Positions 25,187 through 34,827 of a stretch of 64,000 bases of DNA are shown piece by piece. Position 1 is the first letter of the stretch; each line of letters opens with the position of its first letter. The DNA comes from Leptospira meyeri (GTDB lineage: Bacteria > Spirochaetota > Leptospiria > Leptospirales > Leptospiraceae): contig NZ_SORO01000001.1 of the NCBI RefSeq assembly GCF_004368965.1, forward strand, positions 2,202,001 to 2,266,000, in the 5' to 3' direction. A model generated the notes under the pieces. That model made no database searches. It saw only the letters and a program-made list of their open reading frames with translations, and had not been told where the DNA came from. Both the position numbers and the translations under genes were made by a program.

Positions 25187-27178
25187 ATGAAATTCAATAG
25201 CCTAAAGATCGTTATCATCACCCTGAGTGTTTCCGTCATAATGGTTTTAACCTTAGGGATATCGTCGTTTGCGTACTTTATCGGCAAAGAATACATTGTC
25301 GATGCTTACATAGGTGAGATGAAAAACGTTGCAAGGCTCTCCGGCAAACACATTCAGAATTTTTTTGACGAACAATTTCTTTTAGCTGAAATGACTGCCT
25401 CTAATCCTGAATTTGCAGAACGTTGCATTAAAAAGGATCGCAAGTACCTAGACCTTCTCCTAGCCAATATCAGTCAAAAATTTGGGTTTTACGAGAATGT
25501 ATTTTTGTCTACTGCCGAAGAGAACCCAATGGTTTTTTCTGATGCCACGGGCAAGGCCATTGGATTTCGATGGGGCAACACTGGTTTCGATGCAAATATC
25601 AAAGCCGTTCTAGAAGGAAAACCTCTTTTGAGTAAAGTGAATCGTTCCCCTGTGACCCAGGAGCCGGTTGCCGTATTGACCATGCCTGTGTTCCAAGGCA
25701 AACAAGTGGTGGCAATCTTTGCTTTTGCAATTTCTCTCAACCATCTCACCGATGAAGTCGTAAAGGATGTGAAAATTGGGAAAGAAGGTTTTATTGCGAT
25801 CACAGATAAACAAGGCCAAGTCATTGGGCATCCCGATAAATCTTTAATCTTAAAGTTGGATCTTCAAAAGTTAGATTGGGGAAAAAAGTTACTCGCTCTA
25901 AAATCAGATGAACATATGGAATATTTCTTTGGCAAAGATAAAATTGCTACTGTGATAGATGTCGGCCAATACAATATAAGATTGGCTACCATTGCTTCCA
26001 AAGGTGAAATTCTTACCGTTGTTCATGATATGTTATTGAAGATAGGTATCTTTGCCTTTTTCATTTTGGCTCTTTCTGTTTTTGCATTGTATAGATTGAT
26101 CACCCAAAGACTCAAACCCATTGCAGGACTTAGAGACCTTTTCAAAAAAATGTCTTCTGGTGATTTAAGCCAATCGCTAGCAATCATTCATGATGATGAA
26201 ATTGGAGAACTAAGTGGCGATACCAATCTCTTTTTACAGAGTCTTCGCAAGAGTGTATCAGAGATTCAATTTATTTCTCAGGAGCTTGCTTCCAGCGCAG
26301 GACAACTTTCTTCTAGTTCTGATAGTTTTTCTGGAGGTGCACAAGCAACGGCAGCTTCCACCGAACAAATGTCAGCGACTGTAGAAGAAATGTCAGCGAG
26401 TATGGAAAACATTACTGGTTCAATTGATATCCAACATCATAACATTTCTCAATTTCAAATTAAAATCCAAGAACTTGCGGATAGTGTCAAACGAGTGGCT
26501 GACGAAATCAATTTGACTTTAGGTCGAATGAAATCCATATCCAACCAAGCAAAAGAAGGCGAACAGTCGCTAACTGGTATGAATGATATGATCAGCAATA
26601 TTTTAAAATCATCGGACGAGATGAAGGCTATCATTGCCATTATCAACGAAATTTCAGACCAAACACAACTATTGGCACTCAATGCAGCCATTGAAGCGGC
26701 TCGGGCAGGAGATGCCGGTAGAGGATTTGCTGTAGTAGCGGAAGAGATTTCCAAACTTTCCATTCGAACTGCATCTTCTATCAAATCGATTTCAGAAATG
26801 ATCGGCAAAAACTCGAAGGAGTTGGATGGTGGGGCCAAAAGCATCCAGTCTTCCACATCTCTCATCCAAGAAATCATCCGAAACATCAATGGAGTTTCCG
26901 CAGCAATGGATTCCCTCTATTCAGTTATGGGCTCTCAAGCAGAAATCAACCAATCAGTTTTAGAAAACTCAATTGTTGTGAAAGGGGAATCGGACCAAAT
27001 CAAAGTGGCTGCAGATGAACAAAGAGGAGCCGTCAGAGAAATTACCGATGTCATCACCCAAATCAACGAACATACCATCAACACGGCTGCTGGGGCGGAA
27101 GAAATGTCTTCTTCTGCGAGAAATCTTTCTAACACGGCGGACAAATTGAAAGGGATTTGCGACCAGTTTCAATTGTAG
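25187..27178 (+). CDS. Methyl-accepting chemotaxis protein with dCache-type sensor
   Basis: The 663-residue receptor has an N-terminal transmembrane helix (about 8-30), then a periplasmic double-Cache sensor at about 35-280 ([19 protein letters not shown], then [20 protein letters not shown]), a second helix at about 285-308, a HAMP region and a signalling domain. The tip reads [20 protein letters not shown] then [19 protein letters not shown]. Cache sensors bind small ligands such as amino or organic acids directly. It stands alone with its own AGGA ribosome site. Confidence 0.92.
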   Translation: MKFNSLKIVIITLSVSVIMVLTLGISSFAYFIGKEYIVDAYIGEMKNVARLSGKHIQNFFDEQFLLAEMTASNPEFAERCIKKDRKYLDLLLANISQKFGFYENVFLSTAEENPMVFSDATGKAIGFRWGNTGFDANIKAVLEGKPLLSKVNRSPVTQEPVAVLTMPVFQGKQVVAIFAFAISLNHLTDEVVKDVKIGKEGFIAITDKQGQVIGHPDKSLILKLDLQKLDWGKKLLALKSDEHMEYFFGKDKIATVIDVGQYNIRLATIASKGEILTVVHDMLLKIGIFAFFILALSVFALYRLITQRLKPIAGLRDLFKKMSSGDLSQSLAIIHDDEIGELSGDTNLFLQSLRKSVSEIQFISQELASSAGQLSSSSDSFSGGAQATAASTEQMSATVEEMSASMENITGSIDIQHHNISQFQIKIQELADSVKRVADEINLTLGRMKSISNQAKEGEQSLTGMNDMISNILKSSDEMKAIIAIINEISDQTQLLALNAAIEAARAGDAGRGFAVVAEEISKLSIRTASSIKSISEMIGKNSKELDGGAKSIQSSTSLIQEIIRNINGVSAAMDSLYSVMGSQAEINQSVLENSIVVKGESDQIKVAADEQRGAVREITDVITQINEHTINTAAGAEEMSSSARNLSNTADKLKGICDQFQL

Positions 27179-27202
27179 GAAACAAAAGCGGAAGGGATCG
27201 TA

Positions 27203-27219
27203 GCGGAAATCCTTTCCGC
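27203..27219 (+). terminator. GC-rich hairpin after the dCache receptor gene
   Basis: GCGGAAA-TCC-TTTCCGC is a 7-bp perfect stem. It is followed by a second GCGGA/TCCGC pair at about 27232-27250. No T run follows, so it may be an intergenic palindromic element rather than a true terminator. Confidence 0.45.
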
Positions 27220-27396
27220 AGGAAAGATTGGAGCGGAGAGCCCGGTCCGCGCCAAGCGGAGCCGCCTAACAACCAGATTAAAATTTCAATTCTTGCCAAA
27301 ACAAAATCGTGATCTTTTTGTAATAAATTTCCTAATGAATTATGACAAACCGAGTTTTTGCTAAAAAAACGAACAAATTTGACCCTATCACGGGGC

Positions 27397-27469
27397 CTGT
27401 AATCAAATTGTAACATTCCTGTCATCCAATCCCAACAGTACTTCAATACGTTTGTAACCAGACTGAAAC
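27397..27469 (+). promoter_or_regulatory. Pho-box-like direct-repeat array before the porin gene
   Basis: Three 7-bp units at an 11-bp period occur at 27397-27403 (CTGTAAT), 27408-27414 (TTGTAAC) and 27419-27425 (CTGTCAT). A second set lies at 27441-27447 (CTTCAAT, weak), 27452-27458 (TTGTAAC) and 27463-27469 (CTGAAAC). PhoB-type regulators bind 7-bp repeats separated by 4 bp with consensus near CTGTCAT. Another CTGTCAT lies at 27493-27499. Confidence 0.55.
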
Positions 27470-27528
27470 ATTGCAATGGAAGAGAACCTCCACTGTCATA
27501 AATCCAAATCAGTCATGACTAGAATCGA

Positions 27529-29232
27529 ATGAAGACCATCTCAAAAGCCATTTTGGCCATCCTCATCTTTGTAGGGACGGTTTCTGCGGAACCAGAAGCT
27601 CCCCAAACAAAAGAAATGGGTCCTGCAGGAACCACAACGACGGAAGCCAAAGAACATAAAAAAGAAACTAAAGAACCACAAGCGAAAGTTTACCAAGAAC
27701 TCTACGAAGACACAGAATCTGGCCAAATATTTACCAAACCCGGCCCCAACCGAGTGAAGGTAGAATACAACCGTCCCTTGAAAAACGGGGACATCACGAC
27801 CCTTCCGGACGCCTTTGCTCATAGGCCCGATGATACAGCCAAGGAAAAACTCACGATTTATGGTCGGATCCAATTTCGTGGTGTTTCTGGATCCCAGGAC
27901 TCTCTTTTCAATAACGGACATCGTGATTTTAATACCGTGGATTGGAACTTCAGAAGGTTACGGTTAGGAGCCCAATATGAAAACGATTGGTGGGGAACAA
28001 ACATCCAACTCCGTTTGGAAAATATGCTCAACCGACCTGACGTGGTCCAAACAACCAGTACTTTAAATTATTTAGATGCCAATGGTAGGCCAGCGACTAC
28101 CAGTTATGTGACAAATACTAGATTAAAAGACAATCGTGGTTATATTCACGAGGCTTTTGCTTATGCAAAAATTCCTTATGGTGGTTTACGATTTGTATTT
28201 GGTCAATTGCCAACTCAATTCAGCAGAGAGTATTTACAATCTTCTGCTAACTTTGTCACTCTAGAACGAAGTATGATCGTGAATGCCATCCCACAATTTG
28301 ATAATGGTGTGATGATCCAAGCAACTCCACTTAAAGAAATTGATCATAAATGGGAAAGATACTTACAACTTTCATTGATGGTGAGTAATGGAAAAGGGGG
28401 TGGTGGTGACTACGGAACAGGAAGAAGACAGGATTTAACTACTGCTAACCGATATGGAGCAGTAAACACTTCGCCTATTTACTACGCTAGAGCCCAAGTA
28501 AACGTGTTTGGTGGACTCAAACGAGAGTCAGATGGAAAAACAGTCAACTGGCAAGAAGGAGAGGAAATTTTCCAACGTGAATTAAAATGGTCTGTGGGTG
28601 CTGGTTACGTCCAAACACAGAATTTAATTACACCTGCACTTTATGTTCCGGAATACACTCCAGGGACTACTAGTGGAATTCAATTGTTAACAGCGCAAGG
28701 TTCCAATCCAGATCGAGGAAGTTTGGATGCGAACGGAAATCCTAATTTTTTGGTCCAAAACTCTGTGCCAACTTTGGCTCGGCCAAAAATGGGCCTTGTA
28801 GGTCATACATATGATAGTACCTTTACTTACAAAGGTTTCTATTTATCTGGCGCCTATACAAAGTTCGGTGGAGCCGCTTCCAATGATTTATTTGGATACC
28901 ACGGAACGATTGGTTACAACATTCCATTTTTGGATCGCTACTACATTATGCCAGTATTTAAGTATGAATATATCCAAGGAGACTTCAATCGAAATGGAAA
29001 AGTGGATCCTACCGATTCATTACGTGTGTATTGGGCAGGTTTGAACTTGTTCGGTGACAAACACCATTTTAAAGCTCAACTTTATTACCAAGTCCTTGGC
29101 AACCAATTTGATGTAAATCCGAGCACAGGAAATGCAATGCCGATTGATGACAGAAGAGTTTACCTGCAATTCCAGGCGAACTTTTGGACCGGAGTTGTTT
29201 CTCCTGAAGCTTACAGTTATAGACCAAACTAA
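27529..29232 (+). CDS. Outer-membrane porin, OprO/OprP-like
   Basis: The 567-residue product has a signal peptide (residues 1-20, ending VSAEP), a polar Lys/Glu-rich linker, then a long beta-barrel domain. The barrel start, LTIYGRIQFRGVSGS and then NFRRLRLGAQYENDWWGTNI, with ALARP-type RPKMGLVGHTY further on, matches the phosphate-selective porin O/P family. It ends in SYRPN, not the usual terminal Phe. The Pho-box-like repeats upstream support a phosphate-uptake role. Members of this family can also carry other anions. Confidence 0.75.
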   Translation: MKTISKAILAILIFVGTVSAEPEAPQTKEMGPAGTTTTEAKEHKKETKEPQAKVYQELYEDTESGQIFTKPGPNRVKVEYNRPLKNGDITTLPDAFAHRPDDTAKEKLTIYGRIQFRGVSGSQDSLFNNGHRDFNTVDWNFRRLRLGAQYENDWWGTNIQLRLENMLNRPDVVQTTSTLNYLDANGRPATTSYVTNTRLKDNRGYIHEAFAYAKIPYGGLRFVFGQLPTQFSREYLQSSANFVTLERSMIVNAIPQFDNGVMIQATPLKEIDHKWERYLQLSLMVSNGKGGGGDYGTGRRQDLTTANRYGAVNTSPIYYARAQVNVFGGLKRESDGKTVNWQEGEEIFQRELKWSVGAGYVQTQNLITPALYVPEYTPGTTSGIQLLTAQGSNPDRGSLDANGNPNFLVQNSVPTLARPKMGLVGHTYDSTFTYKGFYLSGAYTKFGGAASNDLFGYHGTIGYNIPFLDRYYIMPVFKYEYIQGDFNRNGKVDPTDSLRVYWAGLNLFGDKHHFKAQLYYQVLGNQFDVNPSTGNAMPIDDRRVYLQFQANFWTGVVSPEAYSYRPN

Positions 29233-29243
29233 GAGGAACTCAA

Positions 29244-29723
29244 ATGCATATAAAATCAAATTTAATGATACGATTATTGATCATCTTAGTGGTTTCTCAC
29301 TTTGTTTGGAATTGCCAGTCGAAAGAACAAAACAGAGAAGATATCTCTTCACTAGTGATTAATAATTTACTCAATGGTGTCGCGGATCGAAATAAATCAC
29401 TGGTGGTGATGGAAGTTGCAGATCTTGGAGGATCGTTTACTGGAACCTGTTTTGATACATTTCAGTTGAACGGAGGAAATATTGGGCCAACGGCTTACTT
29501 CAATACTCCTCAAGGAGGTGCAGGTGGACTTCTAAATACGAATATTAAAAAGTATGCAGTCTCTACTTCCTCTTGTTCCGATTTAGGATTTGCAAGTGGA
29601 ACAAATTTTGGATCTACTTCACAAAGGCCCAATCCGAATGATTTGTTTACTTTCAAAATGTTCACTTGTGATCCAAATAACAATCCTTGTACGAAAGCAG
29701 CAATTACTGCATCAGGATTTTGA
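29244..29723 (+). CDS. Lipoprotein, unknown function
   Basis: The 159-residue product has a lipoprotein signal ending HFVWNC (Cys24). The mature part is rich in Gly, Asn, Ser and Thr with four or five cysteines (GTCFDTF, SSCSDLG, FTCDPNNNPCTK). It starts 11 nt after the porin stop with AGAGGA upstream, so it is probably co-transcribed with the porin and may share its regulation. No family was recognised. Confidence 0.65.
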   Translation: MHIKSNLMIRLLIILVVSHFVWNCQSKEQNREDISSLVINNLLNGVADRNKSLVVMEVADLGGSFTGTCFDTFQLNGGNIGPTAYFNTPQGGAGGLLNTNIKKYAVSTSSCSDLGFASGTNFGSTSQRPNPNDLFTFKMFTCDPNNNPCTKAAITASGF

Positions 29724-29757
29724 ATTTAAAGAAAACATAAACCAAATAAGGTTCTCA

Positions 29758-29790
29758 TCACAAAAGGATAAAATCACTATCCTTTTGTGA
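29758..29790 (+). terminator. Perfect hairpin after the porin-lipoprotein pair
   Basis: A 13-bp perfect inverted repeat (TCACAAAAGGATA and its complement) with the loop AAATCAC lies 35 nt after the lipoprotein stop. ATTTTGT follows. It probably ends the porin operon. Confidence 0.7.
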
Positions 29791-29905
29791 ATTTTGTAAC
29801 GATCTCAACCTAGTTAAAACAAGTGATTTCATTGGAAAAGAAGTTACTGTTCAGAAATAACTTAGGTTCGGCTTTGTTCTCACTCAAAAAAAGATAGAAT
29901 TGAAA

Positions 29906-29960
29906 CTTCTATAGAAGAAGATATCGTCCGGCGAACGTATAGAAATCAAAAATGCGTTCG
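29906..29960. promoter_or_regulatory. Palindrome and hairpin in the leader of the symporter gene
   Basis: A perfect 12-bp palindrome, CTTCTATAGAAG, lies at 29906-29917. A 9-bp hairpin (CGAACGTAT with ATGCGTTCG, one G-T pair) lies at 29932-29940 and 29952-29960, 31 nt before the gene. Either could be an operator or an RNA control element. Confidence 0.4.
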
Positions 29961-29991
29961 TTATTGGAATTAGATTTTTTTATAGGAATCG

Positions 29992-30891
29992 ATGAGGATG
30001 AATTATAATAACGACTACCAAATCGTTTTAGGTCTTATCTTAGCACTGATGATCTTCGGTGTTGCATTAGAACTTAGGTTCATAGCGTTTCGAGCGGTAT
30101 TACAACGACCTGTATCGGTTTTCGCCGGACTCATTGGTCAAACCTTGTTTTTACCATGGATCACGCTCCTGATCACTTTATTACTTGATTTACCTGCAGG
30201 AATTGAGTTGGGGATGTTACTCGTCGCAGCAAGCCCTGGTGGGAACCTGTCGAATATCATTACACACTTAGCACGTGGGAACACAGCACTTTCCGTTAGT
30301 ATGACGGCTGTTTCGAGTGCCTTTGCAATCATTACTTTACCACTTAACTTTACATTAACGGCACATAGTAATCCAGTTACAAAAGCTATGATTTCGGGAA
30401 CTGGAGAATTACATATTGATAGTCTGATGATTGTCAAAGGTTTAATTATTTTACTCTTACTTCCTTTGGCACTAGGAATGTCGATAGGCAATTTTGCAAC
30501 AGGATTGGCTCATAAAATTACTCCATTTTTCAAACGGATTTCTTCGGTTATTTTTTTGGTATTTTTAGTAGTGGCTGTCGGTGGCAACTGGAAAGTTTTT
30601 TTAGACAACATTGGATTTGTTTTTCTAATTGTTATCTTTCATAATTTAGTTGCTCTCATCATTGGTAATTTGATTGCCCGTGCCTTCCAACAAGACGTAT
30701 CAAATCGACGAGCAATTACCATTGAAGTGGGAATGCAAAATTCTGGTCTCGCCCTTGGACTTATTTTAACACAATTTCAAGCGGAACCAAACATGGCTTT
30801 GGTGGCTGCTTTTTGGGGAATTTGGCATATTGTTTCTGGGCTTTTGTTAGTTTTGTTTTGGCGAAAATTTTCTCCAATTGAAGGACCTTAA
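29992..30891 (+). CDS. Bile acid:Na+ symporter (BASS) family transporter
   Basis: The 299-residue integral membrane protein has about nine to ten helices. It has the BASS signatures: GMLLVAASPGGNLSNIITHL in the first half and ITIEVGMQNSGLALGLIL in the second, each near a broken helix that binds Na+ and substrate. The family carries bile acids, steroid conjugates or organic acids. It starts a plus-strand run with an epimerase, a haem-motif protein and an MFS carrier, and a paralogue sits at 43320-44198. Confidence 0.85.
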   Translation: MRMNYNNDYQIVLGLILALMIFGVALELRFIAFRAVLQRPVSVFAGLIGQTLFLPWITLLITLLLDLPAGIELGMLLVAASPGGNLSNIITHLARGNTALSVSMTAVSSAFAIITLPLNFTLTAHSNPVTKAMISGTGELHIDSLMIVKGLIILLLLPLALGMSIGNFATGLAHKITPFFKRISSVIFLVFLVVAVGGNWKVFLDNIGFVFLIVIFHNLVALIIGNLIARAFQQDVSNRRAITIEVGMQNSGLALGLILTQFQAEPNMALVAAFWGIWHIVSGLLLVLFWRKFSPIEGP

Positions 30892-30893
30892 GA

Positions 30894-31859
30894 TTGAGGG
30901 TTTTAATCACTGGGGGTGCCGGTTATATCGGCACTACGCTCATCAAACATATTTCAAAACAATTTCCCGACTGGAAAATTCTTACTACAGATATCAGGCC
31001 ACTCCAAGGTTTGGATCCAATTACAAATTTGGAATTTCAAACTTTAGACATTAGCCAAAGAGAGGAGGTTCTTAAATTAATCCAAACATGGAAACCAGAT
31101 TCCATTGTTCATCTTGCATCTATTCTTAATCCACCTCCAGGAATGAGTGAAGCCATCCAACATAAAATTGATGTCGAAGGCACAAAGAATGTGTTAGATG
31201 GTGCTATTTCATCTAATACCAAACAAGTGGTGATCACAAGTTCTGGAGCGGCTTATGGATATCATAAAGAAAACAAAGAATGGATTGAAGAAACAGATCC
31301 TATTCGCGGACATTCCTCTTTTGCTTATTCCAGACACAAAAGAGAAATTGAAGAAATACTTTCCCAATACCGTACTAAGCACCCTGAACTGAAACAACTA
31401 ATATTAAGACCAGGGACCATTTTAGGAACCACAGTGAATAACCTAATCACTGATATGTTCCGAAAACCATTTGTTATGGGTATTTTTGGATATTTAAGTC
31501 CGTTTGTCTTCATTTGGGACGAAGACGTCATCCAAATCATCACCAAAGGGATTCTTGAAAAAAAAGAAGGTGCATTTAATCTTGCAGGTGATGGGGCAAT
31601 GACTCTCAAAGAAATTAGTTCTATGATCGGGAAAAGATACATTGCCATTCCTGCCTTTTTATTACAATCTGCTCTGTTTATATTAAGGTTATTACATCTC
31701 ACACAATATGGCCCGGATCAAATTGATTTTTTGCGTTACCGGCCCGTTTTATCTAACAAACAGCTAAAAACTGTCTTTGGATATACACCAAAATTCACAT
31801 CGAAAGAAACTTTCATTTTATATTTAAAAGCCAAAGGAGTCCCTTACTATGAAACTTAA
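30894..31859 (+). CDS. NAD-dependent epimerase/dehydratase (extended SDR)
   Basis: The 321-residue extended SDR has GGAGYIG at residues 7-13, a TDIRPLQG cofactor-specificity region, HLASILNPPPG and the YSRHKRE catalytic Y-x3-K. The TTG start lies 2 nt after the symporter stop, with AAGGACC upstream inside that gene. The substrate is unknown. Context with a BASS carrier suggests action on the imported compound, perhaps at a hydroxyl or keto group. It overlaps the next gene by 11 nt. Confidence 0.8.
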   Translation: MRVLITGGAGYIGTTLIKHISKQFPDWKILTTDIRPLQGLDPITNLEFQTLDISQREEVLKLIQTWKPDSIVHLASILNPPPGMSEAIQHKIDVEGTKNVLDGAISSNTKQVVITSSGAAYGYHKENKEWIEETDPIRGHSSFAYSRHKREIEEILSQYRTKHPELKQLILRPGTILGTTVNNLITDMFRKPFVMGIFGYLSPFVFIWDEDVIQIITKGILEKKEGAFNLAGDGAMTLKEISSMIGKRYIAIPAFLLQSALFILRLLHLTQYGPDQIDFLRYRPVLSNKQLKTVFGYTPKFTSKETFILYLKAKGVPYYET

Positions 31860-33630
31860 ACATATTTTATTCTTTGTTTTGTTCGCCTATGTTCCGTTAT
31901 TTGCCATTGAAATAGAAGTAAAAGATTCTTCTGGAAAACCTTTAGACCTTGTAATGGTAACAGTGAAAGCCGAAAAACCACAAGTGCCACCGCGGGATGA
32001 CCATGGTTATCCACCGGAAGGTTTGGAATTTACAATCACTCCAGAAGTGACTATGTTTACAAATCCCAATGGACGAATCAATCTACCTTTTCCTTATGCA
32101 CCGTCTGTGATTGTTCGATTGCGAAAAATTGGATATAAAGACCAAAACCTAAGAACCTTTCCATCAAGCTCGTACCAATCCTTTCGAATGGAGAAGGTTG
32201 TGGACATCAATCTTCTTGTAAGCCAATATCCTTCTAATAGTTGGGTGGCCGCTCTCAATTTCGGAGAAGATAAAGACTTAAGGAAAACCTATTTAGAACA
32301 ATGTGGTTTTTGCCACCAACAAGGCAGTTTTTTTATGCGACGTGCCTTTACCGCTGGTGACTGGGAAGAAATCATCAATCGAATGATGGGTTATGGAGCA
32401 AGGCCCCATGGCAAAGCCAAAAAAAAGCTCCCAACTCTTTTATCCAATGCTTATATCGATTTACTAAAACACCCAGAAAGGGTACAACCTGGCCGGGCCT
32501 GGGGAAAAGAACTTCACGGTGCTGTCATCAGAGAATGGCCAATGGGAGATAGTTTTTCCCAAATGCACGATCTACTCTACCATAAAAAAACAGGACTAGT
32601 ATATGTCGGTGATAACATCCAAGACAGACTTTGGGAAATTAATCCTAACACTGGTAAAACGGTTGTTTATAAAGTACCCAAACAACCGGACGACGAATTG
32701 GGTGGGCTCCTACCAGGAAGGTTACGTTCGTTTCAGAAACACGAAACCTATGTTGGATTACATTCACTTGCAGAATCACCTGTTGATGGGCATATATTCA
32801 TTACACCTTCTCTTCAAAAACGAATCACGGAATTTGATCCAATCACAAAAAAGTTTACTGACCATATGTTTGAGGATGGATTGTATCCGCACACTGTTCG
32901 TATTGATGACGAAGATCGTGTTTGGTTTACTTTAGCACTTTCAAACCAAATCGGAATGTTTGATCGTAGATCAAACAAATTCAAAAATTATACCTTACCA
33001 GCTAGAACGAAAAAAGAAAGTTTTAGTTTATGGATTAGTGGATTCATTGTGAAACTTATGAATTGGGGATTCCCTATGCATCTATTGCCTGTGGATGAAC
33101 GAGTGAGTGGAATGCCACTACCTTATGGAATTGACATTGCGCCGAATGGAAATGTTTGGTTCACTCGTTTGCATGCTGATACTATTGGAGTGATCAATCC
33201 GAAAGATGATAGTTTCCAATTGATTGAAACTCCATTCCAAGGGCCAAGGCGATTAAGAATCGATAAAGACAACCACATTTGGATCTCAGCATTTCCAGAA
33301 GGTTCGATTGCAAAGTATACGCCCGAAGATGGAAAATTTAAACTGTATCCTTTGCCAACTGCCATTGACGGCGTAGAAACTCCTTATTCTCTAAACGTTG
33401 ACAGACCAAGAAATATCGTTTGGGTGAATGGTACTTCGTCAGACAACCTCATGGCTATGGATATCAAAACAGAAGAATGGAAAGTATATCCAATGAGTCG
33501 AAAGGTAACCTTTACAAGAGATGTTGAATTTGGACCTGACGGCAAAGCTTACACTTGTAATGGTGCCTTTCCAAGTTGGCAGATTGAAGATGGCCAACCA
33601 ACTCTAATGGAAATAAAACAATCAAAATGA
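31849..33630 (+). CDS. Exported haem-motif protein with Vgb-like beta-propeller
   Basis: The 593-residue product has a signal peptide (residues 1-19), then a carboxypeptidase-regulatory-like beta domain (about 20-118) and a short helical segment with one CGFCH c-type haem motif (Cys152 to His156). A large beta-propeller at about 210-590 has repeats such as YPHTVRIDDEDRVWFTLALS and LPYGIDIAPNGNVWFTRLHA, as in virginiamycin B lyase (Vgb) relatives. One haem plus a propeller suggests a periplasmic electron-transfer or oxidase role. A lyase role is not shown. Confidence 0.72.
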   Translation: MKLKHILFFVLFAYVPLFAIEIEVKDSSGKPLDLVMVTVKAEKPQVPPRDDHGYPPEGLEFTITPEVTMFTNPNGRINLPFPYAPSVIVRLRKIGYKDQNLRTFPSSSYQSFRMEKVVDINLLVSQYPSNSWVAALNFGEDKDLRKTYLEQCGFCHQQGSFFMRRAFTAGDWEEIINRMMGYGARPHGKAKKKLPTLLSNAYIDLLKHPERVQPGRAWGKELHGAVIREWPMGDSFSQMHDLLYHKKTGLVYVGDNIQDRLWEINPNTGKTVVYKVPKQPDDELGGLLPGRLRSFQKHETYVGLHSLAESPVDGHIFITPSLQKRITEFDPITKKFTDHMFEDGLYPHTVRIDDEDRVWFTLALSNQIGMFDRRSNKFKNYTLPARTKKESFSLWISGFIVKLMNWGFPMHLLPVDERVSGMPLPYGIDIAPNGNVWFTRLHADTIGVINPKDDSFQLIETPFQGPRRLRIDKDNHIWISAFPEGSIAKYTPEDGKFKLYPLPTAIDGVETPYSLNVDRPRNIVWVNGTSSDNLMAMDIKTEEWKVYPMSRKVTFTRDVEFGPDGKAYTCNGAFPSWQIEDGQPTLMEIKQSK

Positions 33631-34826
33631 ATACAAAACAAGAATACAACCAAGGACAAATTGTTCGATTTTTGATGGCTTCATTTTTGGGATTTTTAGC
33701 CGGACATCTAACAAACTACAGTGTTATTTTATATGCGCAAGATGTTTGGAATGCTGATGCGCTAGCTGGAATTGGATTTGGATTATGTTTTGGCGTTCCC
33801 CTTGTCCTTGGTTGGTTTGCAGGCGCCTGGTGTGACTCCTATTCTCCACAGAAATTAGCGCAGGCTGCCCATCTTTCCTTTTTAATTGCTTTGGGATTGT
33901 TACATTTCTCATCGCAATTGGAAGGCCAAATTTCAATCGCTTTATACTTGTTTGGTGCTGCATTTGTTGGTATGGGTTGGTCAGTGCTTGCTCCTGCTCG
34001 GATGTCGCTTTTGGGAAGGCTTGCCGGTAACCGCCAGGTAAATTTGGCAGTCGTTTTTAATATTTTAGTAATGCTTGGATTTGGAGCAGCGCCCCCTATC
34101 TTAGCCTTTTGTCGAAAAATCCATTCCTGGGAAATGGTTCACCTAACTGGAATTACTTTATTTTTAATTGCAATGGTTCTTCTTTTGGGAATTAAAACAG
34201 ATGGCCTCGGAAAGTCATCTTCTGCATGGGATCGAATTTTAAGAGGAGTATCTTACGCTAAAAATCACCCTCTTCTCAAACAAACCTTACTCTTTTCTAT
34301 TGTTATCTATTGTTCGATGGGGCCTGTACAAGTGATGATGCCCCGGTTTGCCAAAGGAGTTTTGGAACTTGGGGAATTAGAGCGTGGTTTCTTTTTAGGA
34401 GGACTTGCTCTTGCTCTATTACTTGGCGGGGGAGTTTCTTTGAAACTAGCTAAAAAAGTTGGTTATGGGAAGATGATTTTCCTTGCAGGACTTTTTTGTG
34501 GATTGGGTTTTTTAGGAATAGGATTTAGCACGATCGTATGGGTTTCTGTTTTGTTTTTGTTCATAAGCGGATTCGGTGCTGGTGCAAGCATTAGCCTTAT
34601 CGTTGCCATTCTTCAATCAGAAGTTACCACTGAGTATAGAGGTAGGCTTGTTAGCCTATATACAATTACAAGCCAAGTAGTTCCTGCGGTATCCGGATTA
34701 TTGTCGGGACTATTACTTGTAAAAGTTTCGATTACGGCTGCTGTCATTTCTGCAGGAGCCATAATCACTTTCGTTGTAGTTTTAAGCTTTATCCGATTAA
34801 ACACACTCAGAAATTATAAAGTTTAA
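33627..34826 (+). CDS. Major facilitator superfamily transporter
   Basis: The 399-residue protein has about 12 transmembrane helices and an MFS-like loop after helix 2 (GWFAGAWCDSYSPQKLAQAA) with a repeat between helices 8 and 9 (VSLKLAKKVGYGKMIF). It resembles drug- or metabolite-efflux members with the TTEYRGRLVSLYTI segment. It overlaps the propeller gene by 4 nt (ATGA) and ends the plus-strand operon, 1 nt from the convergent DUF2804 gene. Confidence 0.82.
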   Translation: MNTKQEYNQGQIVRFLMASFLGFLAGHLTNYSVILYAQDVWNADALAGIGFGLCFGVPLVLGWFAGAWCDSYSPQKLAQAAHLSFLIALGLLHFSSQLEGQISIALYLFGAAFVGMGWSVLAPARMSLLGRLAGNRQVNLAVVFNILVMLGFGAAPPILAFCRKIHSWEMVHLTGITLFLIAMVLLLGIKTDGLGKSSSAWDRILRGVSYAKNHPLLKQTLLFSIVIYCSMGPVQVMMPRFAKGVLELGELERGFFLGGLALALLLGGGVSLKLAKKVGYGKMIFLAGLFCGLGFLGIGFSTIVWVSVLFLFISGFGAGASISLIVAILQSEVTTEYRGRLVSLYTITSQVVPAVSGLLSGLLLVKVSITAAVISAGAIITFVVVLSFIRLNTLRNYKV

Positions 34827-34827
34827 A

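Larger units (their letters stand above)
27179..27528. other. Non-coding region: GC-rich hairpins then Pho-box-like repeats
   Basis: No gene was found. The first 90 nt are GC-rich and hold hairpins. The rest forms the upstream region of the porin gene, with 7-bp direct repeats at 11-bp spacing (27397-27425 and 27441-27469). Confidence 0.6.

Noticed and set aside
26455..26889. 144-residue minus-strand frame in the dCache receptor gene
   Set aside because: It is an antisense shadow of the conserved signalling domain. Similar frames occur opposite the other receptor genes.
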